From Doris montereyensis (Eukaryota > Mollusca > Gastropoda > Nudibranchia > Dorididae): a stretch of DNA of 64,000 bases. Positions 27,201 through 35,783 of the stretch are shown here, piece after piece. The stretch lies in NCBI GenBank assembly GCA_037039925.1, contig JAXRKP010000036.1, positions 194,501-258,500 of the forward strand. The letters run 5' to 3'. The translations under genes were made by a program, and so were the position numbers. Under the pieces are notes generated by a model, which saw only the letters and a list, made by a program, of their open reading frames with translations, was not told the DNA's origin and ran no database searches. Position 1 is the stretch's first letter. Each line of letters starts with the position of its first letter.

Positions 27201-29546
27201 CAAAGAGCGGCATGATGAATGCAGCGCCAGGTGGCAAATCAACTCAGAACCCCAACAATGTGATGCCAGGGCAAAGGTTTGTTGGCTCCAATGCACACTC
27301 AACAAGTGGTGCTGCCAGACCATCCAGCACCAAGTCACCAAACACGTCTGGGATAAACCGATCTCCCAACTCAAGCAGGTCACCCAATATTTCGGGATCG
27401 AACAGGTCACCTAGTCTGAATAGTGCCAGCAAGTCGCCTAATATATCTGGTTCTGGGAAATCCCCAAATTTAAGTTCGGCAAGTAGATCGCCCAGCGTGA
27501 CTTCCTCATGGTCACCAAATGTGAACAACGCCAGCAGGTCGCCCAGCATTACAACGTCCAGTAGGTCATCGGTCAGTGTGTCTTCATCATCTTCCTCAGG
27601 AAAATCTTCCAATTCTATCAAAAAGTCACCCAACCTGATGAAGAGTGCCCTTGTAAATAAAAATTCTGTTTCATCCAATGTCAGCAAGTCTCAGTCCCCT
27701 GTGATGTCGTCATCTCCGTTTCAAAAACACACAGTAGTGGTAGCAATACTCAAGCTACAAGTAGGCCCTCCATCTTAAAAAATTCGACCAGCAAAATAAA
27801 TGATGAACTGTCTTCCATTGTAAGTGTTATCAATTGTCTTCAACAAAGGATTGTCAGCGTCAGTAGTGGTACTACTAATGCCAAGATGGTGATGTCATCA
27901 AATAATTCTGTTGCAAGTTTGAATAAAAAGCAGCTGGGTGACTCTGATATCTCCACCTCATCTCCATCATTTCAGCAGTGCAATCGCTCGCTCTCTTCCA
28001 CCGTCACGGGCACTGCTCAAATGGGTTCAGTTTCTCAGTCTCAGAACCCACATGTTCAAAATTCTCTCTCAGAAAGTAAAAGTTGTTCCAACTCACCAGG
28101 AGGATCCTTAAAACACAACAACGGCAGCAAAGTTCCTCCAGCGCTTTCTATCCAGCTCCCGACATCAACAGCAGAAAAATTTCCGTCATCGTCTTCCTCC
28201 GTCTACTCCGTTGAGTGCCGATGCCAAGAATAAAGTTAGCTCCCCTGCACAAAGAGGACACAAGAATTCTATATCAGCCATTGTGGACAAATTGAAACTC
28301 AATGCTGCCGAAGTGTTGAAGCCGCAGTGTCACCGACATTTGATATACATTTTGGTCTCAATAACCTGGAAGCTATGGATAATTCATTAGCTCAAAGAAA
28401 ATGTGATGCTGCATTAGATGATGTCTTTGAAAAGTCCAGCAACTCCACAAAGTTTCCAGACGGCTTGAATGTGACGGCATGAAATTCGACTTTTCATTAG
28501 GTGTAAACAAGTTGAATTCATCTGTGAACACGACCAGCAAAATGAATCCAGAGCGAATTCAGGAATGGTCTAAAGCTTTGAAGGAGGGTAGAAATGACTT
28601 TGAGCCTCTGTTAAAATCCTCTTCCCATAAGGAAACGCATGAGGCAAATTTTACAAAATCAAAAACCACTGACAATGTGATTCTTTCAGGTGAAAATATT
28701 TCTGAAGACAAAACTGTCACTAGACTGAATAGAGAGAGACCAAAGCCATTAACTATATCAACTTCTTCTTTAGTATCTCCCACCAATAGTCCTCGATCAT
28801 CCAAGTCATTTTCTTCATCCCCCGTTCCCTTTACTTCAATCTCCTCTAGCCTCAGCAAGGGTGCCTTCCCCCCTCTCCACATCTGCCATGTCTAAGTCAA
28901 TAGTTGACAGTGGTCTGTCATCCCAATGCAATGACACTGTGTTCAAAATTCCCTCCATCAAATCTTGTGCAGACCAGGAAGAAAGAAGTCCCGAGCTGAG
29001 AAATGGCTTAGAGTCAAGCAAGGGCATGAAAACATCTGGTCTTGGTGGTGAAGAAATGCTTCATTCATTGTTTTTAACCAGTGAATCAGAAACTAAGGTT
29101 GGTTTGAGCTCTGACAGAAAGTCCGCTTCGTCCAAACTCAGTCCACTCAGTGATGTTAGCAGTCCAGATAATGACTTAGTCATCGATGACGCATCTCCTA
29201 AAAGCCTGGGCCGATCAGACTCTAGCAATAGTAAAAATAATGGCACTGCTTATATTTCAAATTCCACTAAAACCCCAATGGCCAGTGGTGCGCCCAAATC
29301 TGACAAACAAGAGTGTAGTTCTGGTCTGACTCCAATCTCCATCCTCCAAACATCACCAACAGCCCTCAAACTACAAGGGACATTGCAACACCTTCCCCAA
29401 AGACCAGCCGACCACCGTCATCGGCGTCCACCAAATCTCCGCTACACAGCAAAACGCAGTCGGGTGCCTCCACCCCAAAAGGCTCGGAGTCGCCATTTGA
29501 GATTGACGATGAGTTGATGGATGTGGCACTGGGCTGTGATAGCTGA
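4517..29546 (+). CDS. MED1: Mediator complex subunit 1 (MED1/TRAP220), 16 exons
   Basis: MED1 is the Mediator middle-module subunit that docks nuclear receptors and other activators to RNA polymerase II (family knowledge). Exons: 4517-4574, 7023-7133, 7399-7477, 7949-8106, 8430-8458, 9437-9507, 10707-10781, 11621-11688, 12423-12510, 14986-15112, 15467-15590, 15831-15937, 16752-16943, 17207-17302, 22566-22671, 24032-29546. All introns are GT-AG. The Med1 domain spans exons 2-15 and tracks human MED1 through motifs such as LALQSLEKDL, GSCVRTG and RCMSVPIMLR. The terminal exon has one LxxLL box, a Ser/Asn/Pro-rich tail, the AIVDKLKLN block and the acidic end DDELMDVAL. Total is about 2,300 residues against about 1,580 in human. 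About 17 frame changes interrupt it, many at homopolymers, and are read as sequence error. Identity is very secure; exact translation is not. Confidence 0.96.
4575..7022 (+). other. MED1 intron 1
   Basis: It is AT-rich. It contains a dense run of TCTAGATCTAGA-like words (about 4930-5180), an (AT)n microsatellite (6205-6236), a possible SINE piece at about 6555-6815 with the GATCACC tail near 6790, and no conserved coding sequence. Confidence 0.8.
6205..6236. repeat. (TA)n microsatellite
   Basis: An uninterrupted TA dinucleotide run of about 32 bp in MED1 intron 1. Confidence 0.95.
7023..7133 (+). CDS. MED1: MED1 exon 2 (contains an apparent frameshift)
   Basis: The first frame gives DHPTKKKTPPLIERLRHK and the second gives SRSWKNSISNVCNYVA. 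Together they align with the human MED1 N-terminus (LLERLHAKF...RPWSETIKLV). One extra base between about 7070 and 7090, near AAAA or AAAG runs, explains the switch. The second frame meets exon 3 in phase 0. Confidence 0.85.
7399..7477 (+). CDS. MED1: MED1 exon 3
   Basis: It reads ERRTQTDEPESPDIKSCLDT then MQKAIK. It matches the SCLETLQKALK block of human MED1 and ends in phase 1 before GTACC. Confidence 0.92.
7949..8106 (+). CDS. MED1: MED1 exon 4
   Basis: It reads VLSLKERLDLIGRQLGLNVD and continues to DAFHVDVRLNETGGVVDVK. It aligns with the human region DRLESIARQNGL...FYVEVQLDPAGQLCDVK. The intron before it ends in a long pyrimidine tract. Confidence 0.95.
8430..8458 (+). CDS. MED1: MED1 exon 5 (micro-exon)
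   Basis: This 29-base exon reads DCPDLRDVL plus two bases and matches human SCPELVQQL. Its GTAAGT donor leaves phase 2 whereas exon 6 is read in phase 0. One A is probably missing from the AAA run that opens exon 6, or the donor is unusual. Confidence 0.85.
9437..9507 (+). CDS. MED1: MED1 exon 6
   Basis: It reads KGDFDEFIEHLQGLQSIYQV and matches human KNFEEFSKHLKGLVNLYNL. It ends in phase 2 at a GTAAGT donor. Confidence 0.94.
9508..10706 (+). other. MED1 intron 6
   Basis: The part from about 9840 to 10300 is richer in GC and CpG than its surroundings and has no recognisable coding content or repeat class. The rest is AT-rich. Confidence 0.7.
10707..10781 (+). CDS. MED1: MED1 exon 7
   Basis: It reads NLKSKAFLALQSLEKDLDQL. 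It is one of the best matches to human MED1 (KLKTKMYLALQSLEQDLSKM). Phase 2 at both sides is consistent. Confidence 0.96.
11077..11373 (-). mobile_element. tRNA-derived SINE (family A) nested in an older repeat
   Basis: Read on the minus strand, a tRNA-like head comes first: A box TGGCCGAACGGTTAGG, then B box GAGTTTGACTCC. The body follows with CCCTTGGGAAAGACACTT and ACCCAGGTGCAAATGGGTAC, and a T/A-rich tail. A direct repeat CTTTCCCT lies on both sides (11069-11076 and 11374-11381), and the dispersed module it interrupts resumes after it. The head most resembles a Leu/Ser-type tRNA. Confidence 0.85.
11385..11470 (+). repeat. Dispersed 'GATCACC' module (right part; left part at 11025-11076)
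   Basis: CTGAATTCACCCTGAGATCACC followed by GCATATGATGGATAGG matches the copies at 19840-19970, 21950-22025 and 39700-39790. The left part, with CAGTTGACGGGTTCTACTGG, lies before the inserted SINE. Confidence 0.65.
11621..11688 (+). CDS. MED1: MED1 exon 8
   Basis: It reads SISEVTNYIHKCPLGVMLPR then LAG. It aligns loosely with the human segment ...ILHGSVGYLTPRSGG. Both splice phases fit. Confidence 0.85.
11795..11995 (-). mobile_element. tRNA-derived SINE (family B)
   Basis: Blocks GATCTGCACA, TGATGGGACT, GTCAATCCATCTAC and AACCTGCCGGTCATGAACCC occur in the same order as in the copy at 50690-51040. On the minus strand the right end supplies a tRNA B box (GGGTTCATGACC). It lies in MED1 intron 8. 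Confidence 0.7.
12423..12510 (+). CDS. MED1: MED1 exon 9 (apparent frameshift at A7)
   Basis: It reads KPMKLIYFVSPYDLLDKK, matching human LMNLKYYVSPSDLLDDK. A run of seven A then shifts the frame; dropping one A continues SLTAHPLTVE and meets exon 10 in phase 1. Without the correction a TGA stops the exon. Confidence 0.92.
12604..14343. mobile_element. Non-autonomous DNA transposon, hAT-like, 1.73 kb
   Basis: Terminal inverted repeats CAGGGTGTCCAGCA (starting 12610) and its complement (ending 14337) are perfect over 14 bp. The 6 bp direct repeat AATAAC flanks them at 12604-12609 and 14338-14343. The CAGGG start suggests the hAT group; a 6 bp duplication is less usual. Internal sequence includes subterminal CAGGGAAA/GGGAAAATC-type words and no recognisable transposase. 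It sits in MED1 intron 9. Confidence 0.7.
14986..15112 (+). CDS. MED1: MED1 exon 10
   Basis: It reads AITENFLGQSATVCIEAVGE and on to PLMNVGKTHDGKR. It aligns with human SRSLGMNASVTIEG...APLIMGSHPVDNK. The phases fit. Confidence 0.92.
15467..15590 (+). CDS. MED1: MED1 exon 11 (apparent frameshift at T5)
   Basis: SLPSF is followed, after one missing T in a TTTTT run, by WLSTMNSMMLPASFVLVLPQ. This aligns with human PSFSSITSANSVDLPACFFL. Uncorrected, a TGA ends the frame. The corrected length gives the phase that exon 12 needs. Confidence 0.9.
15831..15937 (+). CDS. MED1: MED1 exon 12
   Basis: It reads NLEVHQDSEYKNLQSLILES then FSKEKPDNPNTNKLFV. It aligns with human FETQPTYAPLYELITQFELSKD by position and pattern. 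It ends in phase 0 before GTGAGT. Confidence 0.88.
15938..16751 (+). other. MED1 intron 12
   Basis: AT-rich GT-AG intron with a T14 run near 16628. No repeat class or coding sequence recognised. Confidence 0.8.
16752..16943 (+). CDS. MED1: MED1 exon 13 (apparent frameshift at GG)
   Basis: It starts SLPDQHHVYILNGMNGDLKT. One missing G near 16818 switches to VMVSRIPFTHPTHVPKILIH and IIIGSCVRTGGDK. This is the human block LVSKITFQHPGRVPLILNLI...TLIGSCVKR, among the most conserved in MED1. The corrected exon closes in phase 1. Confidence 0.95.
17207..17302 (+). CDS. MED1: MED1 exon 14
   Basis: It reads EEKDGIIFEVNAVSLQQLTI then VFEHPAYDSMIT. It matches human LLQFEVCPLSESRFSVSFQHPVNDSLV. The phases fit. 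Confidence 0.94.
17480..17625. repeat. Minisatellite, about 33 bp unit, about 4 copies
   Basis: Units of the form AATTTCCTCCTTTTTCAACT with TTCAGAGG recur four times with small changes. All three plus-strand frames stay partly open across it, which produces spurious FF/SF-rich reading frames. Confidence 0.8.
18540..19330. repeat. Field of degenerate AGATCTAG/TCTAGATC words
   Basis: Palindromic words built from AGATCT and TCTAGA recur every few tens of bases, singly or joined, over about 800 bp. Smaller fields lie at 4930-5180, 13595-13630 and 17340-17420. There is no fixed period, so it is not a simple tandem repeat. Confidence 0.75.
19350..19510 (+). repeat. Diverged repeat copy 1 (pairs with 21308-21500)
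   Basis: It shares a TCAGGAGG/ACAGGAGG block, GTCTGA(A/G)(A/T)GTTT words and the exact CATTTACATCCCTGT with the copy at 21308-21500. One frame reads ...CYCECEIKYGTGG, which could be a remnant of a zinc-finger-like transposon protein. Confidence 0.5.
19840..19970 (+). repeat. Dispersed 'GATCACC' module
   Basis: GGCGGTTGGTGG..TTTCTACTTC is followed by TGTTTCCTCTGAATTGACC and GGCATATGGTGGACGAGG, then TTTAATAAAACAAATAAATC. The order is the same as in the other copies. Confidence 0.65.
20390..20670 (+). repeat. Dispersed repeat shared with 2040-2225
   Basis: It shares ACCAAGAGTAT, TGTGAATAG, AGTAATACT and CTGCATTGATCGCGATG, in the same order, with 2040-2225. The class is unknown. Confidence 0.45.
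21308..21500 (+). repeat. Diverged repeat copy 2 (pairs with 19350-19510)
   Basis: It keeps GGTTCAGGAGGCAAACCCTC and CATTTACATCCCTGT in register with copy 1. A frame reads KYGSGG with one base shift, against KYGTGG in copy 1. Confidence 0.5.
21885..22480 (+). mobile_element. Composite dispersed repeat with nested SINE (pairs with 39640-40420)
   Basis: Its left part is the GATCACC module. It then shares TATGATTATCAGATCAAGTC, a (G)GTCATTTAGAA block, CTTAGTGGCCTG and AACAGAACAACCAA, in order, with 39640-40420. The SINE at 22165-22398 interrupts it. No coding capacity was seen. Confidence 0.6.
22165..22398 (-). mobile_element. tRNA-derived SINE (family A), nested
   Basis: AGCTTATCCCAG, ACTCCCAAGCTA, GCACCTGGGTAGA, GTGTCTTTCCCAAG and a B-box complement GGATTTGAACCCGG follow the order of the copy at 11077-11373. 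It lies inside the composite repeat. Confidence 0.75.
22566..22671 (+). CDS. MED1: MED1 exon 15
   Basis: It reads VDIDLSDITNLKCRVSCTNP then DQFICSNEAVSRVFQ. It matches human VVMDVQDSTHVSCKLYKG...DDFIAKVVQRC. Phase 2 joins exon 16 as RCMSVPIMLR. Confidence 0.95.
22672..24031 (+). other. MED1 intron 15
   Basis: AT-rich, with a short (AC)n run near 23390 and a tandem 37 bp duplication around GCCCTGTAAAAGATCACAA (about 23779-23835). No genes seen. Confidence 0.8.
24032..29546 (+). CDS. MED1: MED1 terminal exon 16 (disordered region), multiply frame-broken
   Basis: It opens with RCMSVPIMLRWL, a charged helix of about 35 residues rich in E, R, K and A, and a proline-rich stretch (24209-24270). 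The LxxLL box LSTLL is at 24471-24485. A basic KRSRKRKSP motif follows near 24620, then acidic NVIDLTEDNSE (about 24867) and Lys-rich KKKKK (25800). Next come long Ser/Asn/Thr/Pro-rich segments with repeated SPN/SPS units (27310-27690), the block AIVDKLKLN (28274-28303), and the conserved end FEIDDELMDVAL (29496-29531), with TGA at 29544. The right frame changes about 12 times, near 24550, 25020, 25150, 25500, 26310, 26410, 27730, 28220, 28320, 28475, 28870 and 29360. Neighbouring open frames overlap or abut, so small introns are unlikely. Human MED1 also ends in one giant exon. Confidence 0.93.
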
Positions 29547-31374
29547 TAGTAGTTGTGATTTGTTGTTGATCTAGTGGTGTAAATATATCTTTATACATGT
29601 ACATATTATAAATATATAAACCATATTATATATTTGTGTTTGTTTTAGTTTGGTTTTAAATGTCTGTTTAGAAATCTCTCACTTGCTTGTAAAGTTTTGG
29701 TCTTTATTTTATCCACAGTGAGTAATTTGTTTGCATTGGTTTTGTTAAAGTTGTGTGGTCGCTGTTGTCGTTGGCTTTGTGGGTGTGTATTATTCCGTTG
29801 TTTTGTTAGGTTTTTTGGTTTGTTTTTGTTTTTTTAATCAAGATGAATGGCCAAAGAATTGGAAGCCTTTCTCTGTCATATTGTATGTTGTTTGTTCATT
29901 TTTGTTCACAAGCCTTCTGCTTTGATATATCGTAAATTTGATTTTATTGAAGTGCTTCTCATTGCGTTTGACTTTGGGACGTTATTATCAACACCTCACT
30001 TTATTTTGGGAGAAGGCAACAATTCCTTTCTCTTTGACTTGCTTTCATTCATCAGGGGTTGTGCTAGTTGGCCCAAATAACGAACAAAAGATTTTGGGAT
30101 TTTTTAAACCTCTTAACCAATAGTTTGTCACATATGGCTTGTACTGGTTTTGATTTTAATTGGTCTTAGAGAGAAATACCACAACACCGGAGTATTTATT
30201 GTATTGTACAAGAGCATATGTTTATAATATATGTATTTCTTGGCATCACAGGCACATTTGTACGCATTACAAAACTATTTTTTCTAAATTGTCTTGCCGT
30301 GAATTTCAGATGACGTTGTACAGCAAGTATGTCATGATCTGTTACTACTCTCTTCAACAAGAGAAACTCATTACTTTATGCATTAACAACCACATATTTT
30401 TTATTTGTCTGGTTTATGAAATATGTGCAAAGTTGTTTTGTCCATCAGTTTGATATGTATGCATAAGTCTGAAAGATCATATACCGTAGGCGTGTCAGTC
30501 TCCATGTGCTGAAATGTTCATAGTTTATGCATTTTGAAAGGAAAGCTGAGGTGCACCTGCCACCATGTCGGGGGGGGGGGGGGGGGGTGTTGTAGAGAAA
30601 AGGAATGTGTGTCTTCATAAAAGTATATGTCCTTTCATGACTGAGATTCTGCCTTTCAGCTTATTTCCCTCCTTGTACACTTCTCTTTCCCAATCGCCCT
30701 TTTTTCTTCTAGTAAAAACTAATTTCGACGTTATGTAGCATAAGCAGGCTTTATTTTTAATTTTTCCCTATTGTTAAGTCATAACAATATTGTATGAAAG
30801 AGTAACAGTATCTTGAACATGTAAAGCAGTTTCTATTCTTCTTCTAGAACCGTTGTGTGAAACACATATTGATTATGAATATGGATTAATTTCTTGTGTG
30901 TTGGAAGATTCATTCAGGGTTTTTTGTTTAGTTCTGTGTGCTTTTTCTTAATTAAGTAAATGTGATTCTAAAATTGTTTAACAAAGCACTTTCACTTCTC
31001 TTAGCAAATAAACGTAATTCTGAAATATATCATAACAAAGGGCTTCATTAGATTTTGTTGTTTTCCGGAAGATAACGAATCGGTAAATAGTAAATGTTTT
31101 GCCTTTGCTGCTTCTCCTCAAATCTGTTTTAAAACGTTAACGCTCAGTTCATGAAACGAAATTTGTACTCTTACTTGGTTTGATGAAGATTGTATTGTGT
31201 CCTGTCTAATTGTCACAACAAACACCCAAGACGGGATAGAAGTAAAATAGGAATACAGTGAAATATAGCAATGGGTTCTCATTTAATGTCGCATTTCAAA
31301 CCCTGTCTTCTCCAATCCCCCCCCCCCCTCCCCTCCCTCCAACCTTTTTCTTTCATTTTATTCAAAATACAGTT

Positions 31375-31498
31375 CAAATCTCAGTTGAAATCAATTTCTC
31401 TTGGTACAGCAGTCCTGTTTATTGATCTATATCGTGCAAATCTCAATTGAAATCAATTTCTCTTGGTACAGCAGTCGTGTTTATTGATCTATGTCGTA
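31375..31498. repeat. 62 bp tandem duplication
   Basis: Two copies at 31375-31436 and 31437-31498 differ at only about five positions. The shared core is AATCAATTTCTCTTGGTACA. Confidence 0.95.
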
Positions 31499-32559
31499 CC
31501 TTGAAGTAACTATCGGTAAGGACACAATGAAACTCAAAAAGGACTCTTGTCATTTTTAATTTTAACATATTTTGAAAGCTCCTACATTGTAATTTAGAGC
31601 TGGAACTAAACCTCTCTTGTAAGACTTTCACTTTCAAGGTAGCTTTATTCTGATCCATTCATTCTCACTTACCTGACAGTTGGATGTTTCAGAGCATTAG
31701 ATATTTGTCTTCAGAATTCTTTTACAAAAAAAAAGCTGGCTTTTAAATATGAAAATGTGATATAATATATATATATATATACAGTGTTATAACATTTCAC
31801 TTGTTTTGCCTTCTAAATGAGTTTAGAACTTTACAAGTGATGCCTTTGATCTGTGTGGTGTGGTGCTTGGCATGCTTTCTTTAAATGGGTGACTGACTTT
31901 CGCCAGTCAGTTTTTCTTGTCAATTGCCCTTTTCATGTGGTGATTTTAGAGATTGAATATTTTTGTTGTGCTTCTTTTATAATTTTAAAGGGGGAACGAG
32001 GCAGAAAGAATTTCCAGTTTTTCATGTGTCTGACTGAACAAGTGTGCTAATCGGCAAGATAGTTTGTGGGCCACATCGCAACCTTGGGTCTTAGCTTGTA
32101 CACGTCTTACTTAAGTTGCATAAACTTAAATGACTTAGGTCAAGTTAAACAACCTAGGTTAAATTGCATGCCAAACAACTAGTCCTTTAAATTAGATCTT
32201 ACAAGTTTCGGGTTCAAATACCAACTCTTATCTTAGCCGTTGAGTTTAAACGGAATTATGCAAATGTTTGACGTTGTGGTGAAGTGAAAGTGCAATAATT
32301 ATATATATATATATATTATATATCCTCTTCACATAGCAATCGTGGGTTGTTTTGTTTTCTAAAAACTGCAGCAACTGTGAAATACTGGTGCTGTCATCTC
32401 AACCCATTTGGCTAAAAAAAATAAACAACCCAAAACCACTGCTTTTTGTCAGTCCGTTATGGATGCTATCCTATCATTGTAGTAGTGTAGTGGAGGAATT
32501 CTTTTCCTTCTTCCCCACAGTTTTGTAATAAATAAAGATGGATCATGCTCTCATCTGGT

Positions 32560-32670
32560 AGCGTTGATGATCTAGTGATGGGCAGTTTGACTGGACCATG
32601 AGCTCATGGGTTTGAATCTTTTTATTGCCAGGCTTGTCATTGTGCTCTTGGGAATGACACTTCCCACAAT
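32560..32670 (+). mobile_element. tRNA-derived SINE (family A) fragment
   Basis: An A-box-like GATCTAGTGATGGGC (about 32569), B box GGGTTTGAATC (about 32608) and body motif CTCTTGGGAATGACACTT (about 32643) appear in the normal SINE order on the plus strand. Confidence 0.65.
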
Positions 32671-33223
32671 TTTGTTTTCTCTTTCCACACCACAGAAGTG
32701 AAAGGAATTAGTGATTGTCCAGAAGCAAGCTTTCACTTTCATTAATGGCTGCACCTGGTGCTACAAGAACAGATTAACTTTTGATCTCATGGGCCTCTCA
32801 AAGAAACCTTATTTCTTTGTCTCATTTATAAAATAAGTTACTATACTTTATTGACTTCAGGTCAGCTTTCTCTGGATCGATTTTCTGTCTTTCGAGCTGA
32901 ATGAGAAGGGTCCAGATCTTTACATATTTTGTATAGGCAGTGGAATTACAAATATTACATCGACAGATCTTTCCGATTTTTTGTGGTGCTTTAGGGGGAA
33001 AGCCTTTGACATGACAGATGGCACAGTGTTTTCAATGTGAAAATGGCATATGGATTTAATGTCAACATCATATTGTAGTATATGACTAGTATATTCCATG
33101 CTTTTGTTTAATTTGGTGTCATGTGTGTGATTAATGGATCCAAAACTTACTTCCTCATGCTTTGATTGATTTGTGTAGTGTATGATAGTTGGATGGCTCT
33201 TTTTTAAATATGGCAAACTCTAA

Positions 33224-33331
<108 letters not shown>

Positions 33332-35029
33332 CAATAATTATTATTATTATTTGGCAAATGAAATGATACCCTTAACTCCTCTGGCCTAGAAAGATCACTG
33401 TGTATATTTCAGTATTTATTATTACTGTAAAGCTGAAATTAAAATGTACATTGAATTTCTGATACCTTTTGTAAATGTCTGAACATTTTTGTTTTTCCTC
33501 AAATATACACATTCTTAGTCTTATGTTACTTTTTTGCCTATGCGGAGATGGGAGAGAGAGTTATCATCATAGCTTATCTTCTTTATGCACTGGGTTTTTG
33601 TTGTAAGTTTGTTGGGGTTTCTTTCTTCTTCTTTTTTTTTTGTTAATTTATTCTGCGCAGTTATAGTTGCTTGGGTTTGGGGGTTGTTTTTTTTTGTCGT
33701 TTTTTCTCCATTTTGTCATGCATTTCCATCTTTCCATTTTTCTTTTCTGTTTTCCTCCGCCTTGTTTATTTTTTTTTTCTTCTTGGTTAGGTGAGAACAG
33801 GAAAAGAACATTTGGTTTTGAAAGGCAGGCAAATCAACTCATTGGAATGGAGACTCAATGACAATCAGGATTGATTGTTCCTTTATTCTTTTTCTTTTTT
33901 TTTTTTTTCTTTTAAAGAATATTAGTACATTTTTTCTTCTGGGCAAAAGGATGCAAAACAAATTTATAAACAGGATTAAGTGTGGAAGACAAATGGGTCT
34001 TCTGTTTTTTAAGCAATCCATGAAAATGGGGTAGACCGTAACATCATCATCAGATGCCAAATGAGTACATCTTTAGCCCTTTCTTCATTTGTCTTAGGTA
34101 ATTTGTCACTTTTAAAAAAAGCCTTGAATCGTTTAACTTTGTTTAAATACACATCATCAGCCAAAAATTGTTTGTTTTTAAAAGACCAACCTGTGTTTTT
34201 AGATTAAATTGCATTCTATGTATTTGTGTCATAGGGAGCCCCTGAAAGCTGTGTCTCATTTGGCAAACACACATACACACCTATTGTTTGGAATAATGCA
34301 ATGTTGCCATGACCTTTAGAGCTAGGGGAGCTTTGCCCATCAAGTCAGAAAGTTAATCGAAATCTGCACTGTTATTTATTTGATAAGTTCATCCTTTAGT
34401 GACAACATTTTGATATTACTGTATAGTTCAGTATATACATATAATCTTTTGCTCCTTTTCTTCTTTTCTTCTTGTATAATCTTCTTTTGTTGATTACTCT
34501 TATTTATGGTAAAATGTTCTTGTCTTTGGTTAAGATAACTAGCTGCTGGCTTCTGTTGCAACAATTCTGTTATTCCTTGTAATTTATTGTCCCATGTTTT
34601 GGTCGACCATAACTAGTTTTTCATGTAGAATTTAGCATTGACGGTCATGTGATACTCGGTGTGATTTTTGATTTATGCATAAACTTTAAGAATCACATTC
34701 TCTCTTCTTTAACCGCATTACTTTGTTGTGCCTGCCCCCTGTTTCAGATTTCTGCTCTCCTTTGCGAAAATCCGATCTTATTTAGTCACCTTTTTTTTAC
34801 ACTCTTCAAGGGTAAGTATCAGTGATCATGTAATAGTAATACACGGGTGTCGGATAGGTGCTCTTGTGTCTTTTACTACTTCTTTCACATTCTTCTATCA
34901 TTTTCATATTTTATCATTTCTTTTCAATGTAGACTTCTGCTTAGTTGTTTGTAGTAGACTGGATCATTTTTTAAAAAGTTATTTTTCTTTCCATTGATGG
35001 ATAAATACATAGTGTCAATAAGACTAGAA

Positions 35030-35783
35030 TGAACCCATTGCTGTCCAGGGCTCATTTAGGCAGGTCATTTGTCCTGTCACTACTGTCAGTTCAAGCAAAA
35101 GCAAAAACTCGTGCAAGATGACGACATGCTGTCAATAAAATATTTCTTGCGCATTCGCTACTTGAAATAACTTAATTGAAAAAATACTTTTAGATTCAGA
35201 AATACATTTCTCTTTCATTTGATAAATGACATGCATCCATACTATCTTTGACATTGGTCAGTTTATTAAACCACTCAGAATTTGATTGGTCAGGTTTATA
35301 TAGTGACTCTCCATCAGCAAAAAAAAAAAAATTGTCTTGATATAGTTCTAGATCTGAATATGTTAAACTGCTGTCGCTCTCAAACTCAACATTGAAGTCT
35401 GATTCACTATCAAAATTTGCATCGTTGGCCTTTGTACTGCCTTAAACATCTTCATTTCACAAGGAATTGAGATAATAAAACAACCTTGCACTGCAGGTAC
35501 ACACGTGTTACTTGTCAAGAACCTTTGTCTGACTTAGAAAATTAACAGTAACAGTTCGATAACCATTGAAGCAATTTAAATCAAATGAACATATACTTTC
35601 ATTTTTATGTATTCTCCACTCCCTGAAAGTAAGAGAAGAAACTATCAATTGTAGTTCCAACATAAATGAGGTCCAATACGTACTGGTACTTTCGTTATTG
35701 GGATAGTCGCAAACGGGTTCGTTTGAGTACTCAGGAAGGATTTTAGCAGATACGAATGAGTGCATCGGACTGCAATGGGTTAA
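35030..35783 (-). mobile_element. piggyBac-like element remnant, 0.75 kb
   Basis: The ends read (TGAA)CCCATTGCTGTCC at 35030 and, on the complement, (TTAA)CCCATTGCAGTCC at 35783. This fits a TTAA target site with one base changed on the left. About 350 bp inside the right end, the minus strand encodes an acidic stretch SDFNVEFESDSS. Its sister at 58804-59455 has SD.DFEYESDSGD at the same distance. Acidic N-termini are typical of piggyBac transposases (family knowledge). No catalytic domain remains. Confidence 0.7.

Noticed and set aside
24009..29517. Eight or more separate genes suggested by adjacent plus-strand open frames
   Set aside because: They are consecutive pieces of one MED1 terminal exon in shifted frames. 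Composition is continuous, and conserved MED1 blocks occur at the start, middle and end.
24032..29546. MED1 as a pseudogene or a case of programmed frameshifting
   Set aside because: Introns and splice sites are intact, the defects traced are shifts often at homopolymers, and DBF4 shows the same pattern. Programmed frameshifting would not need about 17 sites.
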